Positions 16,855 through 25,997 are shown, counted from the first letter of the stretch. The stretch is DNA of 64,000 nucleotides from CAZSSH01 sp964609825 (GCA_964609825.1 CAZSSH010000005.1:62001-126000); one strand, 5' to 3'. The notes: a model not told the origin generated them from the sequence alone. Numbers and translations: made by a program.

Positions 16855-17594
16855 GTCGGGTGATTGAGTTTGGTCTGGGCTCCGATTACAAATTGCCGGA
16901 GATCCCGGATATTTTTGCCTTTTATGAGATTTTTTCGGAAAACCTCAAGCGGCGCGAGCGCAGTGTTTTTCCGCTCTTGGCGCGCGATTTGATGGACAGT
17001 CATTTGTGCTCGCTCTTGCCTGGCGAGTCGATCAAGATGCGTCTTGAGTTTATCCGGCTTTTTACCGAGCGGGCCAAAGCGGCGCGGGCGATTAACTGTT
17101 TCGGCGTCACGTTGCGTTTTGATCAGGAAGCAATGCTGACCAACGGAGAATACAAGCAAAATTTGCGGCTGATTCTTAATAGTATATCCGGATTTTTGGC
17201 GGCCGAAAAGATGAAACTTTACCTCTCCATGCGTTTGCCGACCGATCTTGCCGATGGACGGTTGGAGGCGCTCAATGTCTTGATGCACCGCGTGATGAGC
17301 CCGGAGATCGAGTTCTTATTTGATGTTTACATCCATGAGCAAGCGTTTGTCAATGCCGACTGGGCGACATTGTTAAAAAAAATCGGGATCAACACCCGAA
17401 ACTTCCGGTTTGTTTACGAGCCGGAGCAGGGAAACCGTTTCAGTAACGTGTTGATCCGTAAAATCGCGGATCATCTCCCCGACAGCCGTCAGCCGCTGCG
17501 CTTTGTGATTGCGCCGGTGTGCGGCAGTCAGCCGAGTCTTGAGGGGGAAACGGCGGAGATTACGCAAAGTTTGAGAGGAAGCAATTTATGTTAA
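16851..17594 (+). CDS. Uncharacterised 247-residue protein between ribE and pdxJ
   Basis: Not recognised. It is a soluble, mixed alpha/beta protein with no signal peptide, membrane segment or obvious catalytic motif. Segments such as 'MKLYLSMRLPTDLADGRLEAL', 'EIEFLFDVYIHE' and 'IGINTRNFRFVYEPEQG' alternate hydrophobic strands with helices, suggestive of a TIM-barrel or sugar-epimerase-like fold, but no metal-binding set is evident. The start overlaps the ribE stop by four bases and the end overlaps pdxJ by seven, so it is embedded in a translationally coupled vitamin-cofactor cluster. That position argues for a conserved housekeeping job, perhaps tied to flavin or pyridoxal metabolism; this is inference only. 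Confidence 0.75.
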   Translation: MSRVIEFGLGSDYKLPEIPDIFAFYEIFSENLKRRERSVFPLLARDLMDSHLCSLLPGESIKMRLEFIRLFTERAKAARAINCFGVTLRFDQEAMLTNGEYKQNLRLILNSISGFLAAEKMKLYLSMRLPTDLADGRLEALNVLMHRVMSPEIEFLFDVYIHEQAFVNADWATLLKKIGINTRNFRFVYEPEQGNRFSNVLIRKIADHLPDSRQPLRFVIAPVCGSQPSLEGETAEITQSLRGSNLC

Positions 17595-18307
17595 AATTAG
17601 GCGTTAATATCGATCACATCGCCACTTTGCGCCAAGCGCGCCAGGCGGTCAACGATGCTCCTTTGGAAGCGGCTTTGTTGTGCGAAAAAGCGGGAGCCTG
17701 GGGCATCACCGCCCACTTGCGCGAGGATCGCCGTCATATCCATGATTATGATATGTTTCACTTGTCGGGCCGGGTCAAAAACCTCAATTTTGAGATGGCC
17801 GTCACCGATGAAATGCTTGAAATTGCCGGTAAAGTATTGCCCCACAGCTGTTGTCTGGTGCCGGAGAAGCGCACCGAGCTCACCACCGAGGGCGGGCTCG
17901 ACGTGATCGGAAACTTGGAGCGCATTCGCAACGCGGTGAAACTGCTGCATAACAAAAATATCATTGTAAGTCTTTTCATCGACCCCGAAAAAGAGCAGAT
18001 TGCCGCCGCCGGTCAGACCGGGGCGGATTATATTGAGATGCACACCGGCGCTTACGCCAACAAGGCCGGGATCGAGCAAAATCAGGAATTGGAACGCTTG
18101 ATCGCCGGGGCCAAACTGGCTCATGAGCTCAAGCTCAAGGTCAATGCCGGTCACGGGATCGACTATGTCAACATTGCCGGTATTTTGCGCATTCCCCACC
18201 TTTGCGAGCTCAATATTGGGTACTCGATCGTCTGCCGCTCGATCTTTGTCGGCATTGAGCGCGCGGTCGCCGAGATGGTAGACAAGATGCGCGAATACCG
18301 CTACTAA
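17588..18307 (+). CDS. pdxJ: Pyridoxine 5'-phosphate synthase
   Basis: A 239-residue TIM-barrel enzyme that condenses 1-deoxyxylulose-5-phosphate with aminoacetone phosphate in vitamin B6 synthesis. Seen: LGVNIDHIATLRQAR at the start, 'GITAHLREDRRHIHDYD', 'CLVPEKRTELTTEGGLD', 'VNAGHGIDYVN' and 'ELNIGYSIVCRSIFVG'. These are the full set of family blocks. The start overlaps the preceding uncharacterised gene by seven bases. murJ begins 15 bases downstream. Confidence 0.97.
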   Translation: MLKLGVNIDHIATLRQARQAVNDAPLEAALLCEKAGAWGITAHLREDRRHIHDYDMFHLSGRVKNLNFEMAVTDEMLEIAGKVLPHSCCLVPEKRTELTTEGGLDVIGNLERIRNAVKLLHNKNIIVSLFIDPEKEQIAAAGQTGADYIEMHTGAYANKAGIEQNQELERLIAGAKLAHELKLKVNAGHGIDYVNIAGILRIPHLCELNIGYSIVCRSIFVGIERAVAEMVDKMREYRY

Positions 18308-18322
18308 AATAAGATTACTTCT

Positions 18323-19927
18323 ATGTCCAAATCCCAGTCCAAAATCCTTAAAAGCTCGATGGGTGTTGCCTTTGCCACCTTGTTGAGCCGGGTGCTGGGC
18401 TTGGTGCGCGTGATGTTTGAGGCACGGGTATTGGGTGGCGGCAGCATTGCCAGCGCCTGGTACTTTGCCTTTGCCATTCCCAATTTGTTTCGCCGGATTT
18501 TGGGAGAGGGGGCGCTGGGAACGGCGTTGATTCCGTTGATTTCCGAAGCAGAAGCCAAGGAGGGACCGGACAAGGTTCGCCGCGATCTGGCGCTGATTTT
18601 GATGGTGTTGAGCGCTATTTTGGCGTTGATCGTGGTGATGGTGGCCGGGATTGCGATTTTTTTGCGCAACTTTGCTTTTAACCCGTGGACGCAGGAGGTG
18701 TTTCCGGTATTGGGTACCGAGCGCATCCAATTGGCGCTGGGGATTTTGCCCCTATTGATGCCGTACGCGTTTTTTATCTGCCTCATTGGCGCCATCGGCG
18801 CAGTGCTCAACACCCGGCGGATCTTTGTCATCCCCGCTTTGGGGGCACTGAGTTTAAACTTTTTTTTAATCGGCGGGCTTGGGTACGCTTATTATTGGAA
18901 TTGGAAAGGTGGCGACCTTATCGCCCTCGTCCATGCGTTGTCTTACCTCGTCCTTTTTTCGGGCGCGCTGCAACTCGTATTGATGCTGATTATGCTCGGC
19001 TTTTGCGGACGCTTTCCGCTCATAAAAAAAACGGCGTTGGAGAACCGGAAGATTTTGAGCGAGTTGTGGCGCTTGGTCCTCCCCGGCATGGTCGGCGGGG
19101 CGGCGCTGCAAGTAAGTTTTTTGATCGACCGCGGCTTGGCTTTATTCATCGGCCCGCAGGCGGTGCCGGCCTTGACCAACGTTGATCGGATCATTGATTT
19201 ACCGATTGGGATTTTTGCGATTGCCATCGGCTCGGTGCTGATGGCCGACATGTCGCGGACGGCGGCCAAGGGGGATTATCAACAGTTGGCGGCGGATCTT
19301 GTTTTCAGCTTGCGCCATGTGTATTTTGTCTGTGTGCCGATGGCGGTGCTGGTCATCTTCTTTTGGCAGCCGATTTTGCGGATGCTCTGTCTGGGCGGCA
19401 ATTACACCGAGAGCGATTTGGAGGCGACGCGCTACGTGGCGATTTTTTACGGTGCGGGGATTCCCTCATTTTGCGCCTTAAAGGTAATTTTGCCCGCGTT
19501 TTATTCGCGTAAAATTATGACCGTACCATTGCGTTCGTCATTGATGGCGATCATGGTCAACATTTTGCTTAATCTTTGCTTGATGTGGCATTTGCAGCAG
19601 GGCGGGATCGCCCTCTCGACGGTTTTGGCATCGTTTCTCAACAACGCGATTTTGCTCCGTTATCTGTATCGCGAACAATTTGATTTGCAGCCCAAATTAT
19701 TGTGTTTTTCATTTGTCCGGGCGGTCGTGATTGCAGTGGTGTGTGCCGTCGGGCTTTACTTTTTGTACCCGGTGCTGCGCGAAAAACTTACCTTTAACTT
19801 CTTCGGCGAATTTCCCGCCTTTTTGGCCTTGCTGACGCTCTTCGGCATCGGTTACCTCGGGCTCAGCTTTATCTGCAAAGCGCGTGAAATTCACGAATTT
19901 TTTGGCAAAAGACTGCATAAAAACTGA
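18323..19927 (+). CDS. murJ: Lipid II flippase MurJ (MviN)
   Basis: A 534-residue inner-membrane protein of the MATE-like MOP superfamily with about 14 hydrophobic helices. The N-terminal block 'GVAFATLLSRVLGLVRVMF', followed by 'AWYFAFAIPNLFRRILGEGALGTALIP', is diagnostic of MurJ, including the conserved arginines. 'LPIGIFAIAIGSVLMADMSR' and 'YGAGIPSFCALKVILPAFYS' are further family blocks. It flips lipid II during peptidoglycan synthesis. It is the last gene of a plus-strand run and ends at a terminator next to the convergent murF gene. Confidence 0.95.
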   Translation: MSKSQSKILKSSMGVAFATLLSRVLGLVRVMFEARVLGGGSIASAWYFAFAIPNLFRRILGEGALGTALIPLISEAEAKEGPDKVRRDLALILMVLSAILALIVVMVAGIAIFLRNFAFNPWTQEVFPVLGTERIQLALGILPLLMPYAFFICLIGAIGAVLNTRRIFVIPALGALSLNFFLIGGLGYAYYWNWKGGDLIALVHALSYLVLFSGALQLVLMLIMLGFCGRFPLIKKTALENRKILSELWRLVLPGMVGGAALQVSFLIDRGLALFIGPQAVPALTNVDRIIDLPIGIFAIAIGSVLMADMSRTAAKGDYQQLAADLVFSLRHVYFVCVPMAVLVIFFWQPILRMLCLGGNYTESDLEATRYVAIFYGAGIPSFCALKVILPAFYSRKIMTVPLRSSLMAIMVNILLNLCLMWHLQQGGIALSTVLASFLNNAILLRYLYREQFDLQPKLLCFSFVRAVVIAVVCAVGLYFLYPVLREKLTFNFFGEFPAFLALLTLFGIGYLGLSFICKAREIHEFFGKRLHKN

Positions 19928-19947
19928 TATTTCGTGATGTCTTTTTC

Positions 19948-19973
19948 AATTGCTGCGCAATTTTCTTTTTTTT
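19948..19973 (+). terminator. Terminator between convergent murJ and murF
   Basis: AATTGC (19948-19953) pairs with GCAATT (19957-19962) around a TGC loop, followed by a T-rich run to 19973. It touches the murF stop. Confidence 0.7.
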
Positions 19974-21336
19974 ATCGCGCGCACTCGGGGAGAGCGAGTT
20001 CGACGGCGATGCCGCGTGAGCCCTTGGCAAAAACAATATCGCCGGGCCGGATCAACTCATCAACTTTGGCAAACGCTTCATTGGCCGCTGTAAAGTGAGT
20101 GTGGTGGTGTCCGGCAAACGCTTTGCCGATCAAAACGATCCGTGCTTTGGGAAATTTTTTGACCGCAAGCTCGTAAATCTCCCGGTGTCCGGCCGCTTCG
20201 GCTGCGCCAAGCTCGCGCATTTCGCCCAAGACGAGCAACAGTTTGCTCTCGTCGGCAAACTCGGCCAGCCACTCAATGGAAGCGGCCATGCTGCCCGGGT
20301 TGGCATTATAAGCATCATTGATGATATCGGCGTCGCGGTAGCGTGTCTGCTTCATGCGCATCCCCGGCAAGGTGGTATTGGCCAAGCCTTTGGCGATGTC
20401 GGCGGGAGATATCCCGAGTGCCAATGCTGCTGCCGCGGCTCCGGCGGCGTTGACCGACTGGTGGCGGCCGGTCAATTGCCAGTTGACCAAGTGTTTTTGG
20501 CCGTCGGCAAAGTGCAGGGTAAAGCTGCTCCCGGTGAGATTGCCGCCGTGGTAAACGCTCCACACGTCGCAACCGGCGGTGTTGCCGAATTGACGCAACG
20601 TATATGGTTCAGCCGCCGCGAGCAAGACCTCGTGACCGGCGCAACCTCTGGGGATGATTGCCGTCCCGATCACAGCCGGGAGACCGTCAAAAATATGCGA
20701 TTTCTCACGGGCGACGCCGTCAAGGTCGCCCAAAAACTCCAAGTGGCAAGGGGCGATCGAGTTGACCACTGCCGCCTGCGGGCACGCGCAACGGCTCAAA
20801 GGCTCGATTTCACCGTGATGATTGGTGCCACACTCAATGACCGCGTAGCGGTGATTGGCGGTGAGGCGCAGCAGATTTTGCGGGACGCCGATTTGATTGT
20901 TGGTGTTGCCCAACGTATAAAGTACATGCTCGGCTCCGGCAGCGGCTTCAAAAATCGCGCGCAGCATCTCTTTGGCGCTGGTTTTTCCGACGCTGCCGGT
21001 GACGGCGGCAACTTTCAATTGCGGGAATCGCAACCGGTGAAAGCGACCGAGATTTTGATAAGCCGCCACGGTGTCACTCACGAGCAATACCGGAATCGGG
21101 CAAGCGGCGGAAAGTTTGTCTTTTTTGTCCTTTTGGATGCACAGCATGGCGGCATTGGCTGCAATTGCTTTGTCCAAAAAGTCGTGGGCGTCAAATTTTT
21201 CGCCCGCCAAGGCAATGAAAAGCTTGCCCTTACCGTCCACTCGGGTGTCAGTAAAAACGCCGTCCACCGTCAATGCGGGGGCGTTGTCCGACCAACAACC
21301 GCCGGTCGCCGCGATGAGCTCTGTTGCCGTAAACAT
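19972..21336 (-). CDS. murF: UDP-N-acetylmuramoyl-tripeptide--D-alanyl-D-alanine ligase
   Basis: A 454-residue Mur ligase that adds D-Ala-D-Ala to the peptidoglycan precursor. Domain order: N-terminal 'VDGVFTDTRVDGKGKLFIALAGEKFDAHDF' substrate domain, ATP loop 'VAAVTGSVGKTSAKEML', middle-domain 'AVIECGTNHHGEIEPLSR', and C-terminal 'DIINDAYNANPGSMAASIEWL' with 'LVLGEMRELG'. All are typical of MurF rather than other Mur ligases. It is the last gene of the minus-strand run rph-dnaX-lipoprotein-murF and lies two bases after the lipoprotein stop. Confidence 0.96.
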   Translation of the reverse strand: MFTATELIAATGGCWSDNAPALTVDGVFTDTRVDGKGKLFIALAGEKFDAHDFLDKAIAANAAMLCIQKDKKDKLSAACPIPVLLVSDTVAAYQNLGRFHRLRFPQLKVAAVTGSVGKTSAKEMLRAIFEAAAGAEHVLYTLGNTNNQIGVPQNLLRLTANHRYAVIECGTNHHGEIEPLSRCACPQAAVVNSIAPCHLEFLGDLDGVAREKSHIFDGLPAVIGTAIIPRGCAGHEVLLAAAEPYTLRQFGNTAGCDVWSVYHGGNLTGSSFTLHFADGQKHLVNWQLTGRHQSVNAAGAAAAALALGISPADIAKGLANTTLPGMRMKQTRYRDADIINDAYNANPGSMAASIEWLAEFADESKLLLVLGEMRELGAAEAAGHREIYELAVKKFPKARIVLIGKAFAGHHHTHFTAANEAFAKVDELIRPGDIVFAKGSRGIAVELALPECAR

Positions 21337-21338
21337 TT

Positions 21339-21929
21339 TTAATCGTTGATGTTAAGGATATTGCGTACTTTGTCGGCACGGAAGACGACGCGGATGGTTT
21401 TTGCTTCGCCGATCCAGTAGATCCATGACTCGTTTTTGAGTGTCGGCGTCCGCACCGTGGGCGGCGGGCCGTAGGCAAACATCACCTCCTGCCGATTCAT
21501 CCCCGGCACGACTTCGCCGCGCAAAATGCGCTCCTTGTAAGCCGGAGTCACGTCTTTAAGCATTTCATCCGGCGGCGTGGTGGTAAAAGTCATCTCGACA
21601 TAGTCGCGCATGGCGCAAAGCCGGTAACCGGAGTCAAAATTGAGCCAGTACATTTGTTCATCGTGTCCGGCGATTTGAAAGACAAGGTAATCATTGTAAG
21701 TGGTTTTGACGGGGATGATCTCGGTCCCGACGGGGATGCGCGAACCCTTTTGGACATTGAGGCAACTGATGTTAGTCGGGTCTTCAAACCAAATATTATA
21801 TTTGGTGTAAATCTTTTGCCCCTCCTGCTGCTGCAAAACTTCGTTGATGACCACCGGGTCGCCGCAGCCAAAGACCAAAGCTGCCAAGGTCAGCACCGGC
21901 AATATCACCTTAAGATTGATTACGCGCAT
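21339..21929 (-). CDS. BamE/SmpA-like outer-membrane lipoprotein
   Basis: A 196-residue exported protein. The N-terminus has a hydrophobic core and a lipobox-like LVFGC at about residues 18-22, so Cys22 would be lipidated. The C-terminal part 'ILRGEVVPGMNRQEVMFAYGPPPTVRTP', followed by a W-x-Y strand and a basic strand, matches the SmpA/OmlA (BamE-like) fold: G-M-x2-x-E-V-x2-x-x-G-x-P. Such domains stabilise outer-membrane assembly machinery. The central stretch is not recognised. It lies 12 bases after dnaX and 2 before murF. The role in envelope biogenesis fits murF but is inferred. Confidence 0.72.
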   Translation of the reverse strand: MRVINLKVILPVLTLAALVFGCGDPVVINEVLQQQEGQKIYTKYNIWFEDPTNISCLNVQKGSRIPVGTEIIPVKTTYNDYLVFQIAGHDEQMYWLNFDSGYRLCAMRDYVEMTFTTTPPDEMLKDVTPAYKERILRGEVVPGMNRQEVMFAYGPPPTVRTPTLKNESWIYWIGEAKTIRVVFRADKVRNILNIND

Positions 21930-21941
21930 AGACTCCTCACA

Positions 21942-23639
21942 TTATTGATGTATGTCAATGATTTCACTGTTAAAAAGATCGGCGATTTCACGTACCACTG
22001 GATTTTGGCGGGCTTTTTCCACGGCTTCCGGGTCGTCATGGATAATGCTCTTGCGTTTGCGACCGCCGACTTTGAGCTCATTTTTTTCAGACGGGGGCGG
22101 GACCGCCGCCGATGCGGGGGACACTGCCGGGATCAAGGGGGGCAATACTTCCTCGAGTACCGGATCAGGCTCGGCAAAGTTGATTTCCTCTTTGGGTATT
22201 TGCGCTCCGTCGGTTAATACCCCCTGCGGGTGGGGTGCGATTTCGGTTTCTTCGGGCGCTTCCCAAACAACTTCAGGGGCGACTTCCGGCATAGACTCGG
22301 GCTCTGCGGCAGCCGTTACGGTCTCAACGACCGGCGGCGGGATAGGGGGGGCGATTTCTGTTTTGACCTCGGCTTTGACCGGCTCGGGCTTGATTTCAGG
22401 CTTGACTTCGACCTTTTTGACCGCCACCGGTGGCGCTGCCGCTTTGGCTTCGGCGGGCAATTGCTCCAAAAATTGAAGCTCCCCGGCGTTGCGCAACTGA
22501 TTGAGGCGGTGGATCAAATCGTCAATCTGGACGGCGTGGGCTTCACGCATTGCTTTAAGCAAAATCGTCTCCAAAAAGATCTGTTTATTTAACGCATCAT
22601 GCAAAATCCGGCCCACGGGCGCAATGGTTTCGAGCAAAATTTGCGCCACCCGCGGGTGGGTTTCGCTTGCCAGCTGGCGGTAGCGCGCCAGCGTCTCGTC
22701 GGACTCGTCCAAAATTTCCTCTGGGTGATCGATGATGGTGCAAAGCTGGATGCCGCGGATCGCCGACAACAAATCGTCAAAAAGCGTCTCCAGATTTTTG
22801 CCCTTATTGGCCAACTGGGCAATGGTTTTAACCACAACTCCGGGCTCGTTATGCAGCATTGCCGACAGCATCCGGTCGAGATCGGTACGGTCGGTAAGAC
22901 CAAAAAGGGACAATACCTGCGCCCCGGTGATCGCCTCTTTTTCCCCTTGGGCAAAAAAGGAGATCATCTGGTCAAGCAAGGACTGGGCGTCGCGCATCCC
23001 GCCCTCGGCGGCGCGGGCAATCGCGTTGATGGCGGCATCATCGATATTGACTTTTTCGGTCTCGGCGATGAGGCGCAACCGCTCGGCGATCAAGCGGGTC
23101 GGGATCGGCAGCAAATCAAAACGCTGACAGCGCGAAATAATCGTCGGCAGCACCTGATGCACCTCGGTGGTGGCAAAGATAAACTTGATGTGCCGCGGCG
23201 GCTCCTCAACGGTTTTCAGGAGGGCATTCCACGCCTGCTTGGAGAGCATATGTACTTCGTCAATGATGTAAATCTTGTATTTGCCGGCGACCGGCTGATG
23301 CATCACGTCCTCGGACAACTCACGCATATCCGAGGCCGAGTTGCGGCTGGCTGCGTCGATCTCAATGACATCAAGGCTGCTCTCATCGGCAATCGCGAGA
23401 CACGAGGCGCAGCGGCAGCAAGGCTCCCCTTGCTGCGGGTCGAGACAATTCATCGCTTTGGCAAAAATACGGGCCAACGTGGTTTTGCCGACGCCGCGCG
23501 GGCCGACAAACAAATAGGCGTGAGCGGTACGGTCGCTCACGATCGCATTTTTTAGCGTACGCACCACATGCTCCTGACCGACGACGTCGGAGAATTTCTG
23601 CGGCCGCCACTTGCGGGCGATGACTTGATACTCACTCAT
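21942..23639 (-). CDS. dnaX: DNA polymerase III subunit gamma/tau
   Basis: A 565-residue clamp-loader ATPase. Walker A GPRGVGKTT is at residues 46-54, the zinc module uses C65, C74, C77 and C80, Walker B is IYIIDEVHMLS, and SRC (IISRCQRFDL) is the sensor-1/arginine-finger segment. After about residue 370 comes a Pro/Glu/Lys/Val-rich linker and a short conserved end 'DDPEAVEKARQNPVVREIADLF'. The ATG at 23639 gives the family's MSEYQVIARKWRPQKF start; an upstream in-frame extension of 23 residues lies inside rph. The start overlaps the rph stop by eight bases. I see no A-AAA-AAG slippery site, so a separate frameshifted gamma form is not evident. Confidence 0.95.
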   Translation of the reverse strand: MSEYQVIARKWRPQKFSDVVGQEHVVRTLKNAIVSDRTAHAYLFVGPRGVGKTTLARIFAKAMNCLDPQQGEPCCRCASCLAIADESSLDVIEIDAASRNSASDMRELSEDVMHQPVAGKYKIYIIDEVHMLSKQAWNALLKTVEEPPRHIKFIFATTEVHQVLPTIISRCQRFDLLPIPTRLIAERLRLIAETEKVNIDDAAINAIARAAEGGMRDAQSLLDQMISFFAQGEKEAITGAQVLSLFGLTDRTDLDRMLSAMLHNEPGVVVKTIAQLANKGKNLETLFDDLLSAIRGIQLCTIIDHPEEILDESDETLARYRQLASETHPRVAQILLETIAPVGRILHDALNKQIFLETILLKAMREAHAVQIDDLIHRLNQLRNAGELQFLEQLPAEAKAAAPPVAVKKVEVKPEIKPEPVKAEVKTEIAPPIPPPVVETVTAAAEPESMPEVAPEVVWEAPEETEIAPHPQGVLTDGAQIPKEEINFAEPDPVLEEVLPPLIPAVSPASAAVPPPSEKNELKVGGRKRKSIIHDDPEAVEKARQNPVVREIADLFNSEIIDIHQ

Positions 23640-24342
23640 AGATGGTGACTTCCTGCTGAATTTGGAAAATCTGGCGCAAACCGTGCTCGGCCAAATCAAC
23701 GAGTTCATTCAACTGTTTGCGTGAAAAGGGCGCATGCTCGGCAGTGCCCTGAATCTCGATCAATTCGCCGCGGTCATTCATAATCACATTCATATCCACC
23801 TCGGCGCGGGAATCCTCCTCGTAGCACAAGTCGAGCATGGGAACCCCGTCAATGATGCCGACGCTGACCGCCGCCACATTGGAAACAAACGCCGTCGGAG
23901 CAAATTTCTGACAGGCGAGGCGCAAGGCGATAGCCGCTCCCGTAATGCTGGCACAGCGGGTGCCGCCGTCGGCGTCGATGACGTCGCAATCCACCGCGAC
24001 CGTGTTTTCGCCCAAAAGCTCAAGGTTGACCATGCTGCGCAGCGAGCGGCCGATTAAGCGCTGAATCTCCATGCTGCGGCCGCTGGGTTTGCCGGAGTTG
24101 ATTTCGCGGCGCATGCGCTCATGGGTGGAGGCGGGGAGCATGGCGTACTCGCCGGTGACCCAGCCGCCGGTGACCTTTTGCGCTTTCATCCACGAGGGGA
24201 CGTTATTGTCGACGCTGACGGCGCAAATGACGCGGGTGCCGCCGCAGCTGATGAGGGCGGACGCCATCGGGTGCGAGAGAAAATTGGGGGTGATGCTTAT
24301 TTTACGCAGTTCATCGGGGCGGCGTCCGTCATTTCTGATCAT
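23632..24342 (-). CDS. rph: Ribonuclease PH
   Basis: A 236-residue phosphorolytic 3'-5' exoribonuclease for tRNA 3' maturation. Family blocks: NDGRRPDELRKISI at the start, 'SCGGTRVICAVSVDNNVPSW', 'GWVTGEYAMLPAST' followed by 'RSMEIQRLIGRSLRS', 'DCDVIDADGGTRCASITGA' and 'DLCYEEDSRAEVDMNVI'. Length is typical. It is the first gene of the minus-strand run leading into dnaX. The SRP RNA gene lies immediately upstream on the same strand. Confidence 0.96.
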   Translation of the reverse strand: MIRNDGRRPDELRKISITPNFLSHPMASALISCGGTRVICAVSVDNNVPSWMKAQKVTGGWVTGEYAMLPASTHERMRREINSGKPSGRSMEIQRLIGRSLRSMVNLELLGENTVAVDCDVIDADGGTRCASITGAAIALRLACQKFAPTAFVSNVAAVSVGIIDGVPMLDLCYEEDSRAEVDMNVIMNDRGELIEIQGTAEHAPFSRKQLNELVDLAEHGLRQIFQIQQEVTIYE

Positions 24343-24375
24343 AAATCACTCCTCTAAAGGGGGCTATTAACAAGA

Positions 24376-24484
24376 AACGCCGGATCAGATTGACCGCGGC
24401 CTGCCAAAATATCGCACGGAGCTGCTTGGTTCCCCACCTGACTCGGTTAGCACTTTTGACAACACACGGGATCCGACCCGGCGA
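24376..24484 (-). ncRNA. ffs: Signal recognition particle RNA (small bacterial 4.5S type)
   Basis: On the minus strand the universal helix-8 core is present: CAGG-TGG-GGAA-CCA-AGCAG, that is a GGAA tetraloop on a 3-bp stem with the asymmetric internal loop CAGG/AGCAG; it lies at about 24419-24443. The distal ends pair as CGCCGG (about 24483 downward) with CCGGCG (24378-24383), giving a rod of about 108 nt, as in E. coli 4.5S RNA. It lies between accD and rph on the same strand. Exact ends are approximate. Confidence 0.88.
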
Positions 24485-24538
24485 AATAGTTTCAACACAT
24501 TACCGACCATCTTGTCGGTGTCGTAATGATAACATACA

Positions 24539-25399
24539 CTAGTTTTTGAAAAATTCAAGCAGCAAACTTAATTCTCTGCGTAAATTTTTGCGGTCCACCA
24601 CGCGGTCCACCAAACCCTTGTCGAGCAAGAACTCGGCAGTCTGGAAACCCTCGGGCAGTTTGGAGTTGGTCGTTTCCTGAATCACCCGCGGGCCGGCGAA
24701 ACCGATCATCGCCCCGGGCTCGGCCAAAATCACGTCGCCGATGGCGGCAAACGAGGCGGTGACCCCGCCGTAGGTTGGGTTGGTCAAAATGGCGAAATAA
24801 GGGAGCCCTGCCTCGGCGTGGCGCTCCAATGCGGCACAGGTCTTGGGCATTTGCATCAAGCTTAAAATCCCCTCCTGCATGCGGGCGCCGCCGGAGGCGG
24901 TGACCAAAACCACCGGCACTTTGGCGGCGGTGGCGGCTTCGACCAGACGGACGATCTTCTCTCCCACCACCGAGCCCATGGAGGCTCCCATAAAGCGGAA
25001 ATCCATTACGCCAAGCATGTATTTGCGGCCTTCCAAAGTGGCTTCGCCGCAAACAATGGCGTCATTGAGGCCGGTTTTTTTGACACTGTCGTCCAAGCGG
25101 GACTGGTAGGGTTTGGAGTCGGTAAAGTTAAGCGAGTCAACGGAGCGCAAAGAGGCGTCCAGTTCGACAAAAGATTTTTCGTCTGTGAGTGAGGCGATAC
25201 GGGCGGCGGCGGTCATCGGCAAGTGGCAGTTGCAGTACCAGCAGACGAGTAAGTTGTCCGCCAGACGGTCGGTATAAAGGGTCTGCCCGCAAAATTTGCA
25301 CTTTACCCATGACCCGTCGGGAATCACCATTTTGCGCTCCGCGCTGGTCCCCTGCGGGATGCGTAATGTAGAATATTTTCCACTGCTGAAAAGCGACAT
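24539..25399 (-). CDS. accD: Acetyl-CoA carboxylase carboxyltransferase subunit beta
   Basis: A 286-residue protein with the N-terminal four-cysteine zinc ribbon (CKFCGQTLY ... CWYCNCHLP) and a crotonase-type carboxyltransferase domain: 'VMDFRFMGASMGSVVGEKI', 'VTASGGARMQEGILSLMQM', 'NPTYGGVTASFA' and 'GFAGPRVIQET'. With AccA it transfers the carboxyl group to acetyl-CoA for fatty-acid synthesis. The ATG at 25399 gives the normal MSLFS start; an upstream extension lies within the leader. It has its own promoter (25483-25511), separated from acpS. Confidence 0.96.
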   Translation of the reverse strand: MSLFSSGKYSTLRIPQGTSAERKMVIPDGSWVKCKFCGQTLYTDRLADNLLVCWYCNCHLPMTAAARIASLTDEKSFVELDASLRSVDSLNFTDSKPYQSRLDDSVKKTGLNDAIVCGEATLEGRKYMLGVMDFRFMGASMGSVVGEKIVRLVEAATAAKVPVVLVTASGGARMQEGILSLMQMPKTCAALERHAEAGLPYFAILTNPTYGGVTASFAAIGDVILAEPGAMIGFAGPRVIQETTNSKLPEGFQTAEFLLDKGLVDRVVDRKNLRRELSLLLEFFKN

Positions 25400-25482
25400 A
25401 TTTCGTACCTTATATTTGGTTGATATCCATATTTGGCGGTTGATTGACCAGAAATTTAAACTGATCCGATTTCCGAGCAATA

Positions 25483-25511
25483 ATATAATCTATGGACGCT
25501 GCTTTTTCAAG
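25483..25511 (-). promoter_or_regulatory. Promoter of accD
   Basis: On the minus strand TTGAAA (25506-25511) and TATATT (25483-25488) are 17 bases apart, giving a leader of roughly 80 nt. A GC-rich inverted repeat at about 25548-25570 lies between the acpS stop and this promoter and has no T-run, so termination there is doubtful. Confidence 0.65.
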
Positions 25512-25619
25512 TTGCGGGGCCAAATTATTTCCAAAGTTTTTACCGGGCAGGGGGCTGTAACGGCCCCTGGGGCACCGGTGGATATGTTTTATTAACTTTT
25601 TGACGGCAAATGGTTTATC

Positions 25620-25997
25620 TTACTTCTCCAAAATCACCACCGCTGTCGCGTAGTGCTTCTCGTGGCTGATGGAGAGGTGGATTTTTTGCGGGTGACGGCT
25701 CTTCATCGCTTCCAACGCTTTGCCGGTCAATGTGATTTCAGGTTGCCCGTTCGGCAAATTGTCGATCTGGATGTCCAAAAAACCGCAATATTCGCCAATG
25801 CCGCAGCCGAGCGCCTTGGCAAACGCTTCTTTGGCAGCCCAGCGGCCGGCGAAAAATTCGGCAGACATGTGGCGATTTTTGCCCGCGGAAATCTCCGCCG
25901 GGGTAAACACGCGCTCCAAAAAGCTGTCTTCAAATTTTTCCAGCGATTTTTGAATGCGGTTGATTTCTACAATATCGGTGCCGACTCCGGTGATCAT
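25620..25997 (-). CDS. acpS: Holo-[acyl-carrier-protein] synthase
   Basis: A 125-residue phosphopantetheinyl transferase that activates acyl carrier protein. GVGTDIVEINRI at the start holds the metal Asp; 'FFAGRWAAKEAFAKALGCGIG' has the W-A-x-K-E-A signature; 'IHLSISHEKHYATAVVILE' closes the fold. Length is standard. The start overlaps the stop of the MerR-like gene by four bases. Confidence 0.95.
   Translation of the reverse strand: MITGVGTDIVEINRIQKSLEKFEDSFLERVFTPAEISAGKNRHMSAEFFAGRWAAKEAFAKALGCGIGEYCGFLDIQIDNLPNGQPEITLTGKALEAMKSRHPQKIHLSISHEKHYATAVVILEK

Noticed and set aside
20095..21342. 415-codon plus-strand frame opposite murF
   Set aside because: Antisense shadow of murF created by codon bias; no ribosome-binding site or domain.
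21942..23639. Programmed frameshift in dnaX
   Set aside because: The longest A-rich run in the relevant part is C-AAA-AAG, not the A-AAA-AAG type slippery site, and no downstream stem is obvious.
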